Source: Chromobacterium alticapitis (GTDB taxonomy: Bacteria > Pseudomonadota > Gammaproteobacteria > Burkholderiales > Chromobacteriaceae). From it: a stretch of DNA of 64,000 bases. The first letter of the stretch is position 1; each line of letters starts with the position of its first letter. Shown piece after piece: positions 42,915 to 56,314 of the stretch. Where the stretch lies: positions 42,098 through 106,097 of the forward strand of contig NZ_PQWB01000042.1 in assembly GCF_002924365.1 (NCBI RefSeq), given 5' to 3'. Under the pieces are notes generated by a model, which saw only the letters and a list, made by a program, of their open reading frames with translations, did not search any database and had not been told where the DNA came from. The translations under genes were made by a program, and so were the position numbers.

Positions 42915-44651
42915 TCAGTCGGCGACGCTCTGATTCACGCTTTCCACGCGGTTGCGGCCCTGGCGTTTGGCTTGATACAGAGCATCGTCGGCGGCGGCCA
43001 GCAAGTGCTCCAGAGAGTGGCGGTCGGTGTCCAGCGAGGCGATGCCGAAGCTCGCGGTGACAGGCAGCGTCTGGCCGGAAGGCAGCCGCAACGGCGCATC
43101 CTCGATGCGGGCGCGCAGCCGCTCGGCCAAGGTCCGTCCGACGGAGCCTCCGCCGGCCAGGATGATGAACTCTTCGCCGCCGTAGCGGCCTATCAGATCG
43201 TTTTCGCGGCAGGTTTGCGCGGCGATGGCGGCGATGTGGCACAGCACCGCGTCGCCTGCGTCGTGGCCATAGTTGTCGTTGACCTGCTTGAAGAAATCGA
43301 TGTCGAACAGGATGAGCGTGGCGGATTCGCCGTGCAGGCGAGCGCGCGCGATTTCAGCGTGAGCGGCCTGGGTGAAGGCGCGCCGATTGGCGATGCCGGT
43401 CAGGAAGTCCACCCGCGAAATCTCCGTCAACTCCTCGATCAGGCGCTGTTTTTCCTGTTCCAGCGCGTGCCGCTCTCGGCTGCGCGCGCGCAGCGTTTCG
43501 ATGGCGCCCAGCACTTTGCCCACTTCGTCTGCGCGGCGCGTGGTCGGAATGGCGACATCGAGACGGCCATGGGCGAGGTCGGTCAGCAAACCGGAGGCCG
43601 TCAACATGGGTTTGACGACGCGCCACCGAATGAAGCCGATCAGGGCCAGTTGTGCCAGCAGGGCGACGACGCCCAGCGCTACGGCATAGACCAGGTGCAG
43701 CCGCGCGGCGTCTTGTCGCGCGCGCGCTTCGTTCAGCGCGGATTGCATCATGGCATCGCGCAGGCCGGAGATGGAGGCCAAGGTGGGGACGAAGCGTGCG
43801 ACAAAGCTTGCGGTGCCTATGGGGACAGGCTGGCCGCGTCTGCTGGCCGCCTCGCTGTTGTCCACCAAGGCCAGCCCCTGGCGGAAATAGCTTGCTTCCA
43901 TGCGGTCGACCGCGCGCAGCGTGGCAGAGGAGGTGGTGGGCAGGCTATTGCGCAGACGGATGTCGTCCCTCAACTGGAAGATGCGGCCGCGCAACTCGTC
44001 TATGGCTTGCATTTCCTGCGCGGTCAACGGCCTGTGCTGGGCCATGGCGGCAGTCAGGTGGGAGCCGATGCGGCCGCCGTACTCGCGCAGTTCGGCGGCC
44101 CGCAACGCGCCGTTCAGTTGCGTGGCCAACTGTGGATGGCAGTTGATCGCGCGAGTGGACAAGGTGCTGACGGCCTGCAGGGTCGCCGGCACCACTTCGA
44201 ACATGCGGCGCACGGCGTCGGTAATGCGCTGGGCATCGCGTTCAGGCAAACGGGCGGCCGCGTCCACATCGCGCCGCGCCAGGGTCAGCAATTGCCGGGC
44301 CTGTCGCGCCGAAGCCTCCGCTTGCCGGTATTCCGGCGCCTCCGAGGGGGCCAGGGCGGCTTGCAGGGCGAGCAAGGCCTGATCGCTGTCCCGGCGGACG
44401 AGGCGCAGGCGTTGGCCTATGCCGGGGAAGTCCGGCGAGGAGAGCAGCACATTGGTGGGGCCGCGCTCGAATGACACACTCTCCGCCGCGTTCATGGCCA
44501 GTTGAACCACTTGCAGCGTGGATAGGGCGTCGTGGGTCGTCTGGTAGACGGACCACTCGCCGTCTATGATCCAGGCCAACGGCAGGCAGGTCAGCAGGAA
44601 GAGGACGGCGGAGGCGAGGGCGAATAATCTGGACAGGCGCATGGGCTTCAT
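42915..44651 (-). CDS. Membrane-bound diguanylate cyclase (HAMP-GGDEF)
   Basis: A 578-residue inner-membrane enzyme that makes c-di-GMP. An N-terminal helix (LFALASAVLFLLTCLPLAWI) and a second near residues 318-338 (VYAVALGVVALLAQLALIGF) enclose a periplasmic helical sensor. A HAMP-like linker and a GGDEF domain follow, with an intact GGEEF active site at about residue 490. A feedback I-site RxxD (REND) lies five residues before it. The periplasmic ligand is unknown. It is separate from the kinase gene downstream in the map, which runs on the same strand. Confidence 0.92.
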   Translation of the reverse strand: MKPMRLSRLFALASAVLFLLTCLPLAWIIDGEWSVYQTTHDALSTLQVVQLAMNAAESVSFERGPTNVLLSSPDFPGIGQRLRLVRRDSDQALLALQAALAPSEAPEYRQAEASARQARQLLTLARRDVDAAARLPERDAQRITDAVRRMFEVVPATLQAVSTLSTRAINCHPQLATQLNGALRAAELREYGGRIGSHLTAAMAQHRPLTAQEMQAIDELRGRIFQLRDDIRLRNSLPTTSSATLRAVDRMEASYFRQGLALVDNSEAASRRGQPVPIGTASFVARFVPTLASISGLRDAMMQSALNEARARQDAARLHLVYAVALGVVALLAQLALIGFIRWRVVKPMLTASGLLTDLAHGRLDVAIPTTRRADEVGKVLGAIETLRARSRERHALEQEKQRLIEELTEISRVDFLTGIANRRAFTQAAHAEIARARLHGESATLILFDIDFFKQVNDNYGHDAGDAVLCHIAAIAAQTCRENDLIGRYGGEEFIILAGGGSVGRTLAERLRARIEDAPLRLPSGQTLPVTASFGIASLDTDRHSLEHLLAAADDALYQAKRQGRNRVESVNQSVAD

Positions 44652-44834
44652 TCAATCGTCGCGGGCCGGCAGACGGCGCGCGTTTACGATTGAGTATATG
44701 CGCAGTGATTGTCCTGTTGCGAACTTTACCGCGCTGCCCCGCAGGCGCCTGACGCTTATTCGGGCTTGGGCGGCGGGCTGGGCGCCGGTTTGCCGCGGGC
44801 GGCCTCCTGCTGTCGGCGCTGGGCGGCGGCGGCA

Positions 44835-45009
44835 ATGCGCGGGTTTGAGCGTCCGACTCCTCCCGGATCAGGAGCAGTCTGGCCATGGTTTGGGCCTGGC
44901 CATCACGCGGCGCGCGATTCAGGCGCATGGCCGCGAGGTCCGCGCGGCCAACCGTCCAGACGGCGGCCTGCCGGCGGAGATGCGCCTGCCCGCCGCGGTT
45001 TCGCGCCCC
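44835..45009 (+). pseudogene. Remnant of a sensor histidine kinase C-terminus
   Basis: On the plus strand the sequence encodes GHGLGLAITRRAIQAHGREV and RAANRPDGGLPAEMRLPA, the G2 box and final strands of a HATPase domain. The preceding FERPTPPGSGA lies one frame away, so there is a frameshift at about 44876-44880. No upstream kinase domain or start exists in the gap. The helix sequence differs from that of the neighbouring hybrid kinase ([16 protein letters not shown]), so it is not a copy of it. It is a fragment of a lost CpxA/EnvZ-like gene. Confidence 0.65.
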
Positions 45010-50208
<5,199 letters not shown>

Positions 50209-50364
50209 CTTGGCTCCCTGGAATCGGCAGCTTGGCTGTCGTTAATCCAGCCTAGACTACGGGCGAGCGGTATGGCCGCAGAGCCGGTTCACGTTTTTCA
50301 GCGCCTCGCGCCCAAGCGGAAAAGATCACGGTCCGCCTGCCGCGGCGGGCTTAGGGAGATGGGG

Positions 50365-51471
50365 ATGAGCGCAGAGAGCGCAACCGTGTTGATTGTGGAT
50401 GATGCGCCGGAGTGCTTGTCGGTGCTGGGCGAGTTGTTGCAGCCGCATTACCGGGTGAGGGTGGCCAATAGCGGACCGACGGCGCTGCGCTTGGCCGCGG
50501 CCGGTCCTCCGCCGGACCTGGTTCTGCTGGACATGATGATGCCGGGCATGGACGGCCGCGCCACCTTCGCCAGATTGCGGGCCGACCCGGCCACGGCCGA
50601 GGTGCCGGTGATCTTCGTCACGGCGATGAGCGAAATCAAGGACGAACTGAGCGGGCTGGAGGCCGGCGCGGTCGACTACATCACCAAGCCCATCGTGCCG
50701 CAGCTGGTGCTGGCTAGGGTGCGGATACAGCTGGAGCTGAAGCTGGCGCGGGACAGGCTGAACGTGCAGAACCGCTGGCTGGAGCGCGAAGTGGCGCGGC
50801 GGATGGAGGAGAACGATCTGACGCAGCGGGTGGCCATCCACGCGCTGGCGCGGCTGGCGGAGATGCGGGACATGGAAACCGGCAACCATCTGCTGCGCAC
50901 CCAGGGTTATGTGCAGTTGCTGGGGCGGTTGCTGCAGCGCGATCCGAGCTTTCGGCCGCAACTGAGCGACTACGACATCGATCTGATGGCCCGTTCGGCG
51001 CCCTTGCACGATATCGGCAAGGTTGGCATCCCGGATCGCATTCTGCTCAAGCCGGGCAAGCTGGACGCGGCGGAGTGGGACATCATGCGCACGCACGCCA
51101 GGCTGGGCGAAGAGGCCATTGCCCAGGCGGAGCGCGACGCGGGCCGGCCGCTGGATTTTCTGGCCTGCGCCAAGGACGTGGCCGGCCATCACCATGAACG
51201 CTGGGACGGCAAGGGCTATCCGGATGGGCTGGCCGGGGAGGCCATTCCGCTGAGCGCGCGGCTGATGGCGCTGGCTGACGTGTTCGACGCGCTGATTTCC
51301 TGCCGCTGCTATAAGCCCGCGCTGGCTTTCGAGGCCGCGCGCGGGCTGATTGAGGCGGGGCGGGGCAGCCAGTTCCAGCCGGAGCTGGTGGATGCCTTCC
51401 TGGCCCATTTCGACGATTTCGTCGCCATCGCGCTATGCTATGCCGACAAGGTCGAGGGGGTGGAAGGCTAG
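50365..51471 (+). CDS. Response regulator with HD-GYP c-di-GMP phosphodiesterase domain
   Basis: A 368-residue two-domain protein. The receiver domain has its phospho-acceptor Asp56 in LVLLDMMMPGMDG and the conserved Lys in YITKP. A coiled linker leads to the HD-GYP domain, with the HD pair at 215-216 (LHDIGKVGIPD), GHHHERWDGKGYPDGLAGE and the later DVFDAL. It should hydrolyse c-di-GMP in response to phosphorylation. AGGGAG before the ATG at 50365 selects this start over an ATG 6 bases earlier. It is divergent from the hybrid kinase gene, which probably phosphorylates it. Confidence 0.93.
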   Translation: MSAESATVLIVDDAPECLSVLGELLQPHYRVRVANSGPTALRLAAAGPPPDLVLLDMMMPGMDGRATFARLRADPATAEVPVIFVTAMSEIKDELSGLEAGAVDYITKPIVPQLVLARVRIQLELKLARDRLNVQNRWLEREVARRMEENDLTQRVAIHALARLAEMRDMETGNHLLRTQGYVQLLGRLLQRDPSFRPQLSDYDIDLMARSAPLHDIGKVGIPDRILLKPGKLDAAEWDIMRTHARLGEEAIAQAERDAGRPLDFLACAKDVAGHHHERWDGKGYPDGLAGEAIPLSARLMALADVFDALISCRCYKPALAFEAARGLIEAGRGSQFQPELVDAFLAHFDDFVAIALCYADKVEGVEG

Positions 51472-51488
51472 ATGCCGCCGCCTTTTCG

Positions 51489-52514
51489 TCAGGCCAGGTC
51501 TGTGATGACCAGCTTGGCGATGTTGAAGTAGATCACCAGGCCGGTGCCATCGATGAAGGTGGCGATGAAGGGCGCCGACACCACGGCCGGGTCTATGCGC
51601 ATCTTTTTCAGCACCATGGGGATGATGGACGACACGATGGCGCTCCACACCGTGATGGCGAACAGCGTCAGGCAGACCACCATCGCCACTTCATGTCCGA
51701 CGCCCAGCATCCAGGCGCGCAGCAAGCCCACCAGGCCGATGGCCAGCGCGATCATGAAGGAGGTGGTGACTTCCTTGCGCAGCACGGCGCCCAGATTGCG
51801 CAGCCCCACTTCGCCTACCGCCATCGCCCGCACCAGCGTGGACGTGATCTGGGTGCCGCTGTTGCCGCCGGTGCCTATCAGCAGCGGGATGAAGAAGGCC
51901 AGCGCGATCACCGCTTCCAGCTGCTCCTCGAACACCTGCAGGATGGTGCTGGTGTAGGCCTCGGCGGCGAACAGCAGCAGCAGCCAGGGCAGACGCTTTT
52001 TCCACAGCGCCCATGGACTGGTGTCCATATAAGGGGTGTCCAGCGGGAGGCTGGCGCCCTGGCGTTGGGCGTCGTCGGTTTCCTCGTCGCGCAGCAGCGC
52101 GGCGATCTCGCGCTCGTACAGCGCGCCGACGAGCTTGCCGTTGCTGACCACCGGCACGATGTCCAGCGCCAGGCCTTGCAGCTCCGGCGCCGCGTCGCGG
52201 CGCAAGGCGCCGGGCTCTACGGAGACATCGACCGGCAGCATCAGGGCGGAGACGAGGCGGGCGTCGTCTTTCTCCGTCAGCAAGGTTTTCAGCGACAGCC
52301 GGCCGTGCAGAAAGCCGCTTTCGTCGGTGACGAAGATTTGGGCCGGAACGTCGTCGTCGCGCAACTGGCCCAGCATGTGGGCGCGCGCCTGGCCTGCCGT
52401 CATGTCGCGGCGCAGCGTGATCAGCGCGACGCTCATGTAGGAGGCTACGGTTTCCTTCAGGTTAATGTCCGCCGCAGTTGCGGCGGCGAGGGTGTGGCTT
52501 GCGACGTAAGTCAT
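51489..52514 (-). CDS. mgtE: MgtE-type magnesium transporter lacking the N domain
   Basis: A 341-residue magnesium channel. Two CBS domains (residues ~20-145) are followed by five membrane helices with the pore signature PLLIGTGGNSGTQITSTLVRAM. The superhelical N domain that gates longer MgtE proteins (about 450 residues) is absent. An M-box riboswitch lies in its leader, so expression should rise when cytoplasmic Mg2+ falls. GGGGA precedes the ATG. It is convergent with the HD-GYP gene. Confidence 0.94.
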   Translation of the reverse strand: MTYVASHTLAAATAADINLKETVASYMSVALITLRRDMTAGQARAHMLGQLRDDDVPAQIFVTDESGFLHGRLSLKTLLTEKDDARLVSALMLPVDVSVEPGALRRDAAPELQGLALDIVPVVSNGKLVGALYEREIAALLRDEETDDAQRQGASLPLDTPYMDTSPWALWKKRLPWLLLLFAAEAYTSTILQVFEEQLEAVIALAFFIPLLIGTGGNSGTQITSTLVRAMAVGEVGLRNLGAVLRKEVTTSFMIALAIGLVGLLRAWMLGVGHEVAMVVCLTLFAITVWSAIVSSIIPMVLKKMRIDPAVVSAPFIATFIDGTGLVIYFNIAKLVITDLA

Positions 52515-52609
52515 GGTGAAAATTCCCCGTTAGCTGTTCAAACCGCAAACAGTTCTCTATGGGGGCGACAACCAGGAGGCGAGTGCAGAAAAGCGATCTC
52601 CGCGTCTAG

Positions 52610-52765
52610 GTTTTGGCACTATGCAACGTATCCGGGTGGGAAGTCACTTTGGGCTAAACCTTAATCCGATCAAGCCTGTCCTAACCTTGGGCGTCTCTCG
52701 ACGTCGTCAGATCAGTGACCTGTGTTTGCATAGGAGCCTCGCCGAACGAGACACTGCATCATTTT
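52610..52765 (-). promoter_or_regulatory. M-box (ykoK) magnesium riboswitch
   Basis: On the minus strand, upstream of mgtE, the conserved M-box core is legible: GCGAGGCTCCTATGCAAACA, CAGGTCACTG, GACGTCGAGAGACGCC, GGTTAGGACAGG, and a 3' part GTTTAGCCCAAAGTGACTTC ending near GTTGCATAGTGCC. Order and spacing match the known class. About 95 bases of expression platform follow before the ATG. Boundaries are approximate. The class senses Mg2+ and switches off transporter expression when Mg2+ is plentiful. Confidence 0.87.
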
Positions 52766-53030
52766 TGATGTATTGGACGCCGCCGCCTGCGCGGCGCGGC
52801 GTCCTGCTGGCCGGGGTGTTTGCCCGCGGCCAGACAGGTCTGAATGCGGAAACGCGGTTTTGTTCCGAAGAATATTATTTTTTGATGATATATATGGACA
52901 GCATGGCCGGCGCGGCGGCGCTATGCCGGCCAAGCGTCGCGCCGCCATGCTATGCTCCCTCCGTCGCGGCGCCGCCGCCGCGGCCCGCGATCGTGCCCGC
53001 GCAGCCGGCACCAGAGTATCTGGACACACC

Positions 53031-53807
53031 ATGAGCAAGAGCATCATTTCCGATATGGACGGCGTGATCTACCGGGGCAAGCAGCTGATTCCCGGCGCGC
53101 GCGAGTTCGTCACCCGCCTGATCGAGAGCGGCACGCCTTTCCTGTTTCTGACCAATAACGCGGAGCAGACGCCGCTGGATCTGCGCTTGAAGCTGGAGGG
53201 CCTGGGCATTCCAGGGCTGACTGAAGACAACTTCATCACCAGCGCGATGGCGACGGCGATGTTTCTGAAAAGCCAGACGCGCAAGGCCATGCCGACCGCT
53301 TATGTGGTGGGCGGCGCCGGCTTGATCAACGAGCTGTACAATGTGGGCTTCTCGATTTCCGAATCCCACCCGGACTACGTGGTGGTGGCCAAGTCGCAGA
53401 CTTTCAGCTTCGAACAGATCAAGAAAGCGGTGCGCTTCATTGACCAGGGCGCCAAATTCATCGGCACCAATCCGGACATGATAGATCCCATAGAGGGCGG
53501 CTACGAGCCGGCTGCCGGCACCTTGCTGGCCGCGATCCAGGCCGCCACCGGCAAGAAACCCTATATCGTGGGCAAGCCCAATTCGCTGATGATGATGCTG
53601 GCCACGCGCAAGCTGGGCGTGCATCCGGAAGAGGCGGTGATGATAGGAGACCGCATGGACACCGACATCGTCGGCGGCTTGGAGGCCGGCATGTGCACGG
53701 CCCTGGTGCTGTCCGGCGTGTCTACCCTGGAATCGATGGAGCAGTTTCCGTATCAGCCGGATTATGTATTCAACAGCGTGGCGGACATTGATCCGCACGT
53801 GCTGTAA
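53031..53807 (+). CDS. nagD: NagD-type HAD-IIA phosphatase
   Basis: A 258-residue cytoplasmic HAD phosphatase. Motif I is SDMDGVIYRG (the nucleophile Asp8 followed by Asp10), motif II is FLFLTNNAEQT, and motifs III/IV are VGKPNSLMM and MIGDRMDTDIVGGLEAGM. The C2A cap is of the NagD/UmpH type, whose members dephosphorylate nucleoside monophosphates and sugar phosphates. The ATG at 53031 is the natural start; the upstream frame crosses low-complexity GC-rich DNA. It is convergent with the GAF-GGDEF gene, with only 5 bases between stop codons. Confidence 0.92.
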   Translation: MSKSIISDMDGVIYRGKQLIPGAREFVTRLIESGTPFLFLTNNAEQTPLDLRLKLEGLGIPGLTEDNFITSAMATAMFLKSQTRKAMPTAYVVGGAGLINELYNVGFSISESHPDYVVVAKSQTFSFEQIKKAVRFIDQGAKFIGTNPDMIDPIEGGYEPAAGTLLAAIQAATGKKPYIVGKPNSLMMMLATRKLGVHPEEAVMIGDRMDTDIVGGLEAGMCTALVLSGVSTLESMEQFPYQPDYVFNSVADIDPHVL

Positions 53808-53812
53808 GGGCG

Positions 53813-54853
53813 TCAGGCGGCGTAGGATTTGATGTTGCCGCGGCCGTCGCGCTTGGCTTGCAGCAGCGCCTCGTCGGCGCGGCCCACCAGCTCGCGCGGC
53901 GTGGCCGCGGCGTTTCGGAAGCAGGCGGCGGCCACGCCTATGCTGGCCGATAGCGGAAAGCTGATATCGTCGGACTCGACCGGGGAGGAGCGGATTTTGG
54001 CCAGGATCTCGCCAGCCCGCTTCTCCGCCTGCGCCAGGCTGGTGTCCGGCAGAATCACGAAGAATTCGTCGCCGCCGAAGCGCGCCACGCTGTCGTAGGC
54101 GCGCAGGCAGGAGGTGATGCGCAGGCTGAATTCTATCAGCGCGCGGTCGCCGTGCAGGTGGCCGTAGTCGTCATTGATATTTTTGAAGTAGTCCAGGTCT
54201 ATCATCATCACCGCCAGCTCGCCCTGCTGGCGCTCGGCGCGCGCCGCCTCGCGGGCCAGCAACGCCTTGCCGGCGGCGCGGTTCCAGATGTTCAGCAGCG
54301 GGTCCAGCATGGACTGGCGGCGGGCTGCGTCCAGCTCGGCCACGATCTCCGCCTGAGCCTCGCCCAGCTGGCGGTTCGCCAGCGCCATCTCCACCCAGGC
54401 GCCCAGATCGTCCAGGCTTTGCCTGTCGTCTGCCGACAGCTGCCGCGGCTGGGTGTCTATCACGCACAGCGTGCCGATGCGGAAGCCTTCCCAATTCTTG
54501 ATCGGCCGGCCGGCGTAGAAGGCGATGCCGGGCGCGCCGGTCACCAGAGGATTGTCGTGGAAGCGCTCGTCGCGGCTGGCATCCGGCACCACGAGCAGTT
54601 CGTCGCTGAGGATGGCGTGGCCGCAGAATGAGGTGCGCCGCTCGGTCTGCCGCAGCTCCAGTCCGCTGCAGGATTTGAACCACTGCCTGTGCTCGTCTAT
54701 CAGCGAAATGACGGCGATGGGCACGCGGAACAGCCGCTTGCTCAGTCGGACGATGCGGTCGAACGCCTCTTCGTTGGGCGTGGACAGGATTTGCATGCGG
54801 CGCAGCGATTCCAGTCTTTGCTGTTCGTTTTCCGGAATGGGCGCGGCTAGCAT
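53813..54853 (-). CDS. GAF-GGDEF diguanylate cyclase
   Basis: A 346-residue soluble c-di-GMP synthase. The N-terminal GAF domain (about residues 20-160) contains FCGHAILSDELLVVPDASRD and ENPL-like DNPLVTGAPGIAFYAGRPI. The GGDEF domain has an intact active site (RFGGDEFFVIL, about residue 258) and an I-site RxxD (RAYD) five residues before it. There is no membrane segment. The GAF ligand is unknown. It adds to the c-di-GMP enzymes clustered in the 43-55 kb region. Confidence 0.93.
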   Translation of the reverse strand: MLAAPIPENEQQRLESLRRMQILSTPNEEAFDRIVRLSKRLFRVPIAVISLIDEHRQWFKSCSGLELRQTERRTSFCGHAILSDELLVVPDASRDERFHDNPLVTGAPGIAFYAGRPIKNWEGFRIGTLCVIDTQPRQLSADDRQSLDDLGAWVEMALANRQLGEAQAEIVAELDAARRQSMLDPLLNIWNRAAGKALLAREAARAERQQGELAVMMIDLDYFKNINDDYGHLHGDRALIEFSLRITSCLRAYDSVARFGGDEFFVILPDTSLAQAEKRAGEILAKIRSSPVESDDISFPLSASIGVAAACFRNAAATPRELVGRADEALLQAKRDGRGNIKSYAA

Positions 54854-54897
54854 GGCGGTCTCCTGCGGCGGGCGATGGTTGAGGGGCGGCGGAATGA

Positions 54898-55140
54898 ACC
54901 TGCCGACAGTATAAGCCGGCCGGGTGGCTGCGCGTCAGCGTATGGACGGGGGGGCTGGCTTCGCTTGCAGGCGATATCGTGCTGGTCAGGGGAGAGTCCG
55001 AGAGCGAGGTGGCGCGCTGGGCTGCGGAGGCCCCCTTCCTGTGGGCCGGCGTCGCCAGCTGCGAGATCATCGCCTGGACGCCGGCCCTGGCCGCGGAGGG
55101 ATGGCCTGGTGATGAGGCCGCGGCGGCTTGGCCTCAGTAG
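54898..55140 (+). pseudogene. Trp-rich coding fragment without a start codon
   Basis: An 81-codon open frame reads GWLRVSVWTGGLASLAGDIV, VARWAAEAPFLWAGVASC and EIIAWTPALAAEGW before TAG. Its third codon positions are almost all G or C, as in the real genes here, but it has no ATG. A GTG at the LVRGESE segment is the only plausible start, and no ribosome binding site is seen. It overlaps the end of the convergent secreted-protein gene by 7 bases. I read it as the tail of a decayed gene; the family is not recognised. Confidence 0.4.
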
Positions 55141-56138
55141 CTGAGATTGGCGACGCCGGGGGCCGCGCTAGCGTTCAGATTGCAGCCGGCCTGCTGCAGC
55201 ACGTTGGCCTGCCAGGACAGGCCCTGAGTAATCTGCCGCTTATTGGCGTCGAACAGCTGAATGCCGGCGAAGCTCATGCCGCCGTCGCTCGGGTAATGGC
55301 CGCAGCTGGACACGCCGTACACTTCCAGCACGCCGCCGAAGGCCCAGTTGAAGGTCTGGCCGTAGTTGCTGGTGCGGTTAAGCGCGCTGGACACGTTTCG
55401 GGTGAGGTCCTGGGTGTTGATGTTCCAGGAGCTGCAGGTGGCGGCGCCGGCTGCGCAATTGTTCTGGACCGTGCCGACGATCTGGTCGCCGCTGGCCACC
55501 GCCTGCGGTGAGCTGTAGTTCACCGCGCCGTTCTGGCAGCAATTCCAGCTGGCTATGGTCCAGCGATTGTCATTGAAGGCGTTCCAGCCCAGAACGGGCT
55601 GCAGGATGCTTTGCACGTCGTTGTAGTCCTGCAAGCCGGGGAAGAAGTAGACCACCTGGCCGGCGTAGGCGGCCGGGTTGGCAGGTACGGTCCAACTGGC
55701 GTTGATGCCGCCATAGGCCGATGAGGTGGTCAGCTCGGTGTCCAGCACCCAGCCGTTGATGGCGCTTTGAGTCGCGGTAAGCGCAGTTTGCGGCGCGGGG
55801 CGTTTGTCGCGCGGGCCTATGGCCTCGCCGCGCAGGGTGTAACGGACATGCTGGCAACTGGCGCCGGCGCGGACGGCGCCGTTCGCGCCGCGGATGCTGC
55901 CGTCGGCCTGCACGCTTTCCCGGGGCCGGATTTCCTGCACGCAGGCGGGGTGGAAATAGCCGAATGGGGTGATGAGGTAATCGGCGGGCACGCCGGCCGG
56001 CCGCGGCGAGGCGGCGGCGCGGGTCAGGCTATGCGGGGGTTCTGGCGGCGCGGCTTGGGCCAGGGCGTGGCAGGCGGCCAGCAACGCGGCGGCGCCCAGC
56101 AGTCGTTTGATCCATATCTTGCCATTTTGGAATGCCAT
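55134..56138 (-). CDS. Secreted protein of unknown function
   Basis: A 334-residue precursor with a signal peptide (IKRLLGAAALLAACHALAQA). The mature protein has a pro-region-like segment and then a beta-rich core (GINASWTVPANPAAYAGQVV, YFFPGLQDYNDVQSILQPVL, WTIASWNCC, GDQIVGTVQNNCAAG). It contains several cysteines and many aromatic residues, consistent with a concanavalin-like secreted domain. Similar sequences occur in fungi and bacteria as I recall, without a firm function. AGGAG lies before the ATG at 56138, which excludes a long arginine-rich extension. It lies downstream of the four-gene operon on the same strand, 176 bases from it. Confidence 0.68.
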   Translation of the reverse strand: MAFQNGKIWIKRLLGAAALLAACHALAQAAPPEPPHSLTRAAASPRPAGVPADYLITPFGYFHPACVQEIRPRESVQADGSIRGANGAVRAGASCQHVRYTLRGEAIGPRDKRPAPQTALTATQSAINGWVLDTELTTSSAYGGINASWTVPANPAAYAGQVVYFFPGLQDYNDVQSILQPVLGWNAFNDNRWTIASWNCCQNGAVNYSSPQAVASGDQIVGTVQNNCAAGAATCSSWNINTQDLTRNVSSALNRTSNYGQTFNWAFGGVLEVYGVSSCGHYPSDGGMSFAGIQLFDANKRQITQGLSWQANVLQQAGCNLNASAAPGVANLSY

Positions 56139-56314
56139 GCTTGCTCCTAGAGTGGGATGGAAAAGCAGTCCAGTTGGGGGAACTCGAGCGAGGCGCGGCC
56201 GGCCCGGCTGAGCCGGGTCTTGTTGACTGAGGTTAGTCGTTGCCGGGGCGGGGGCGGCTGGTCTATCTGTCAGGCGAGCGCAGCTTGACTGGGCCGGACG
56301 GGAAGGGCGGACAG

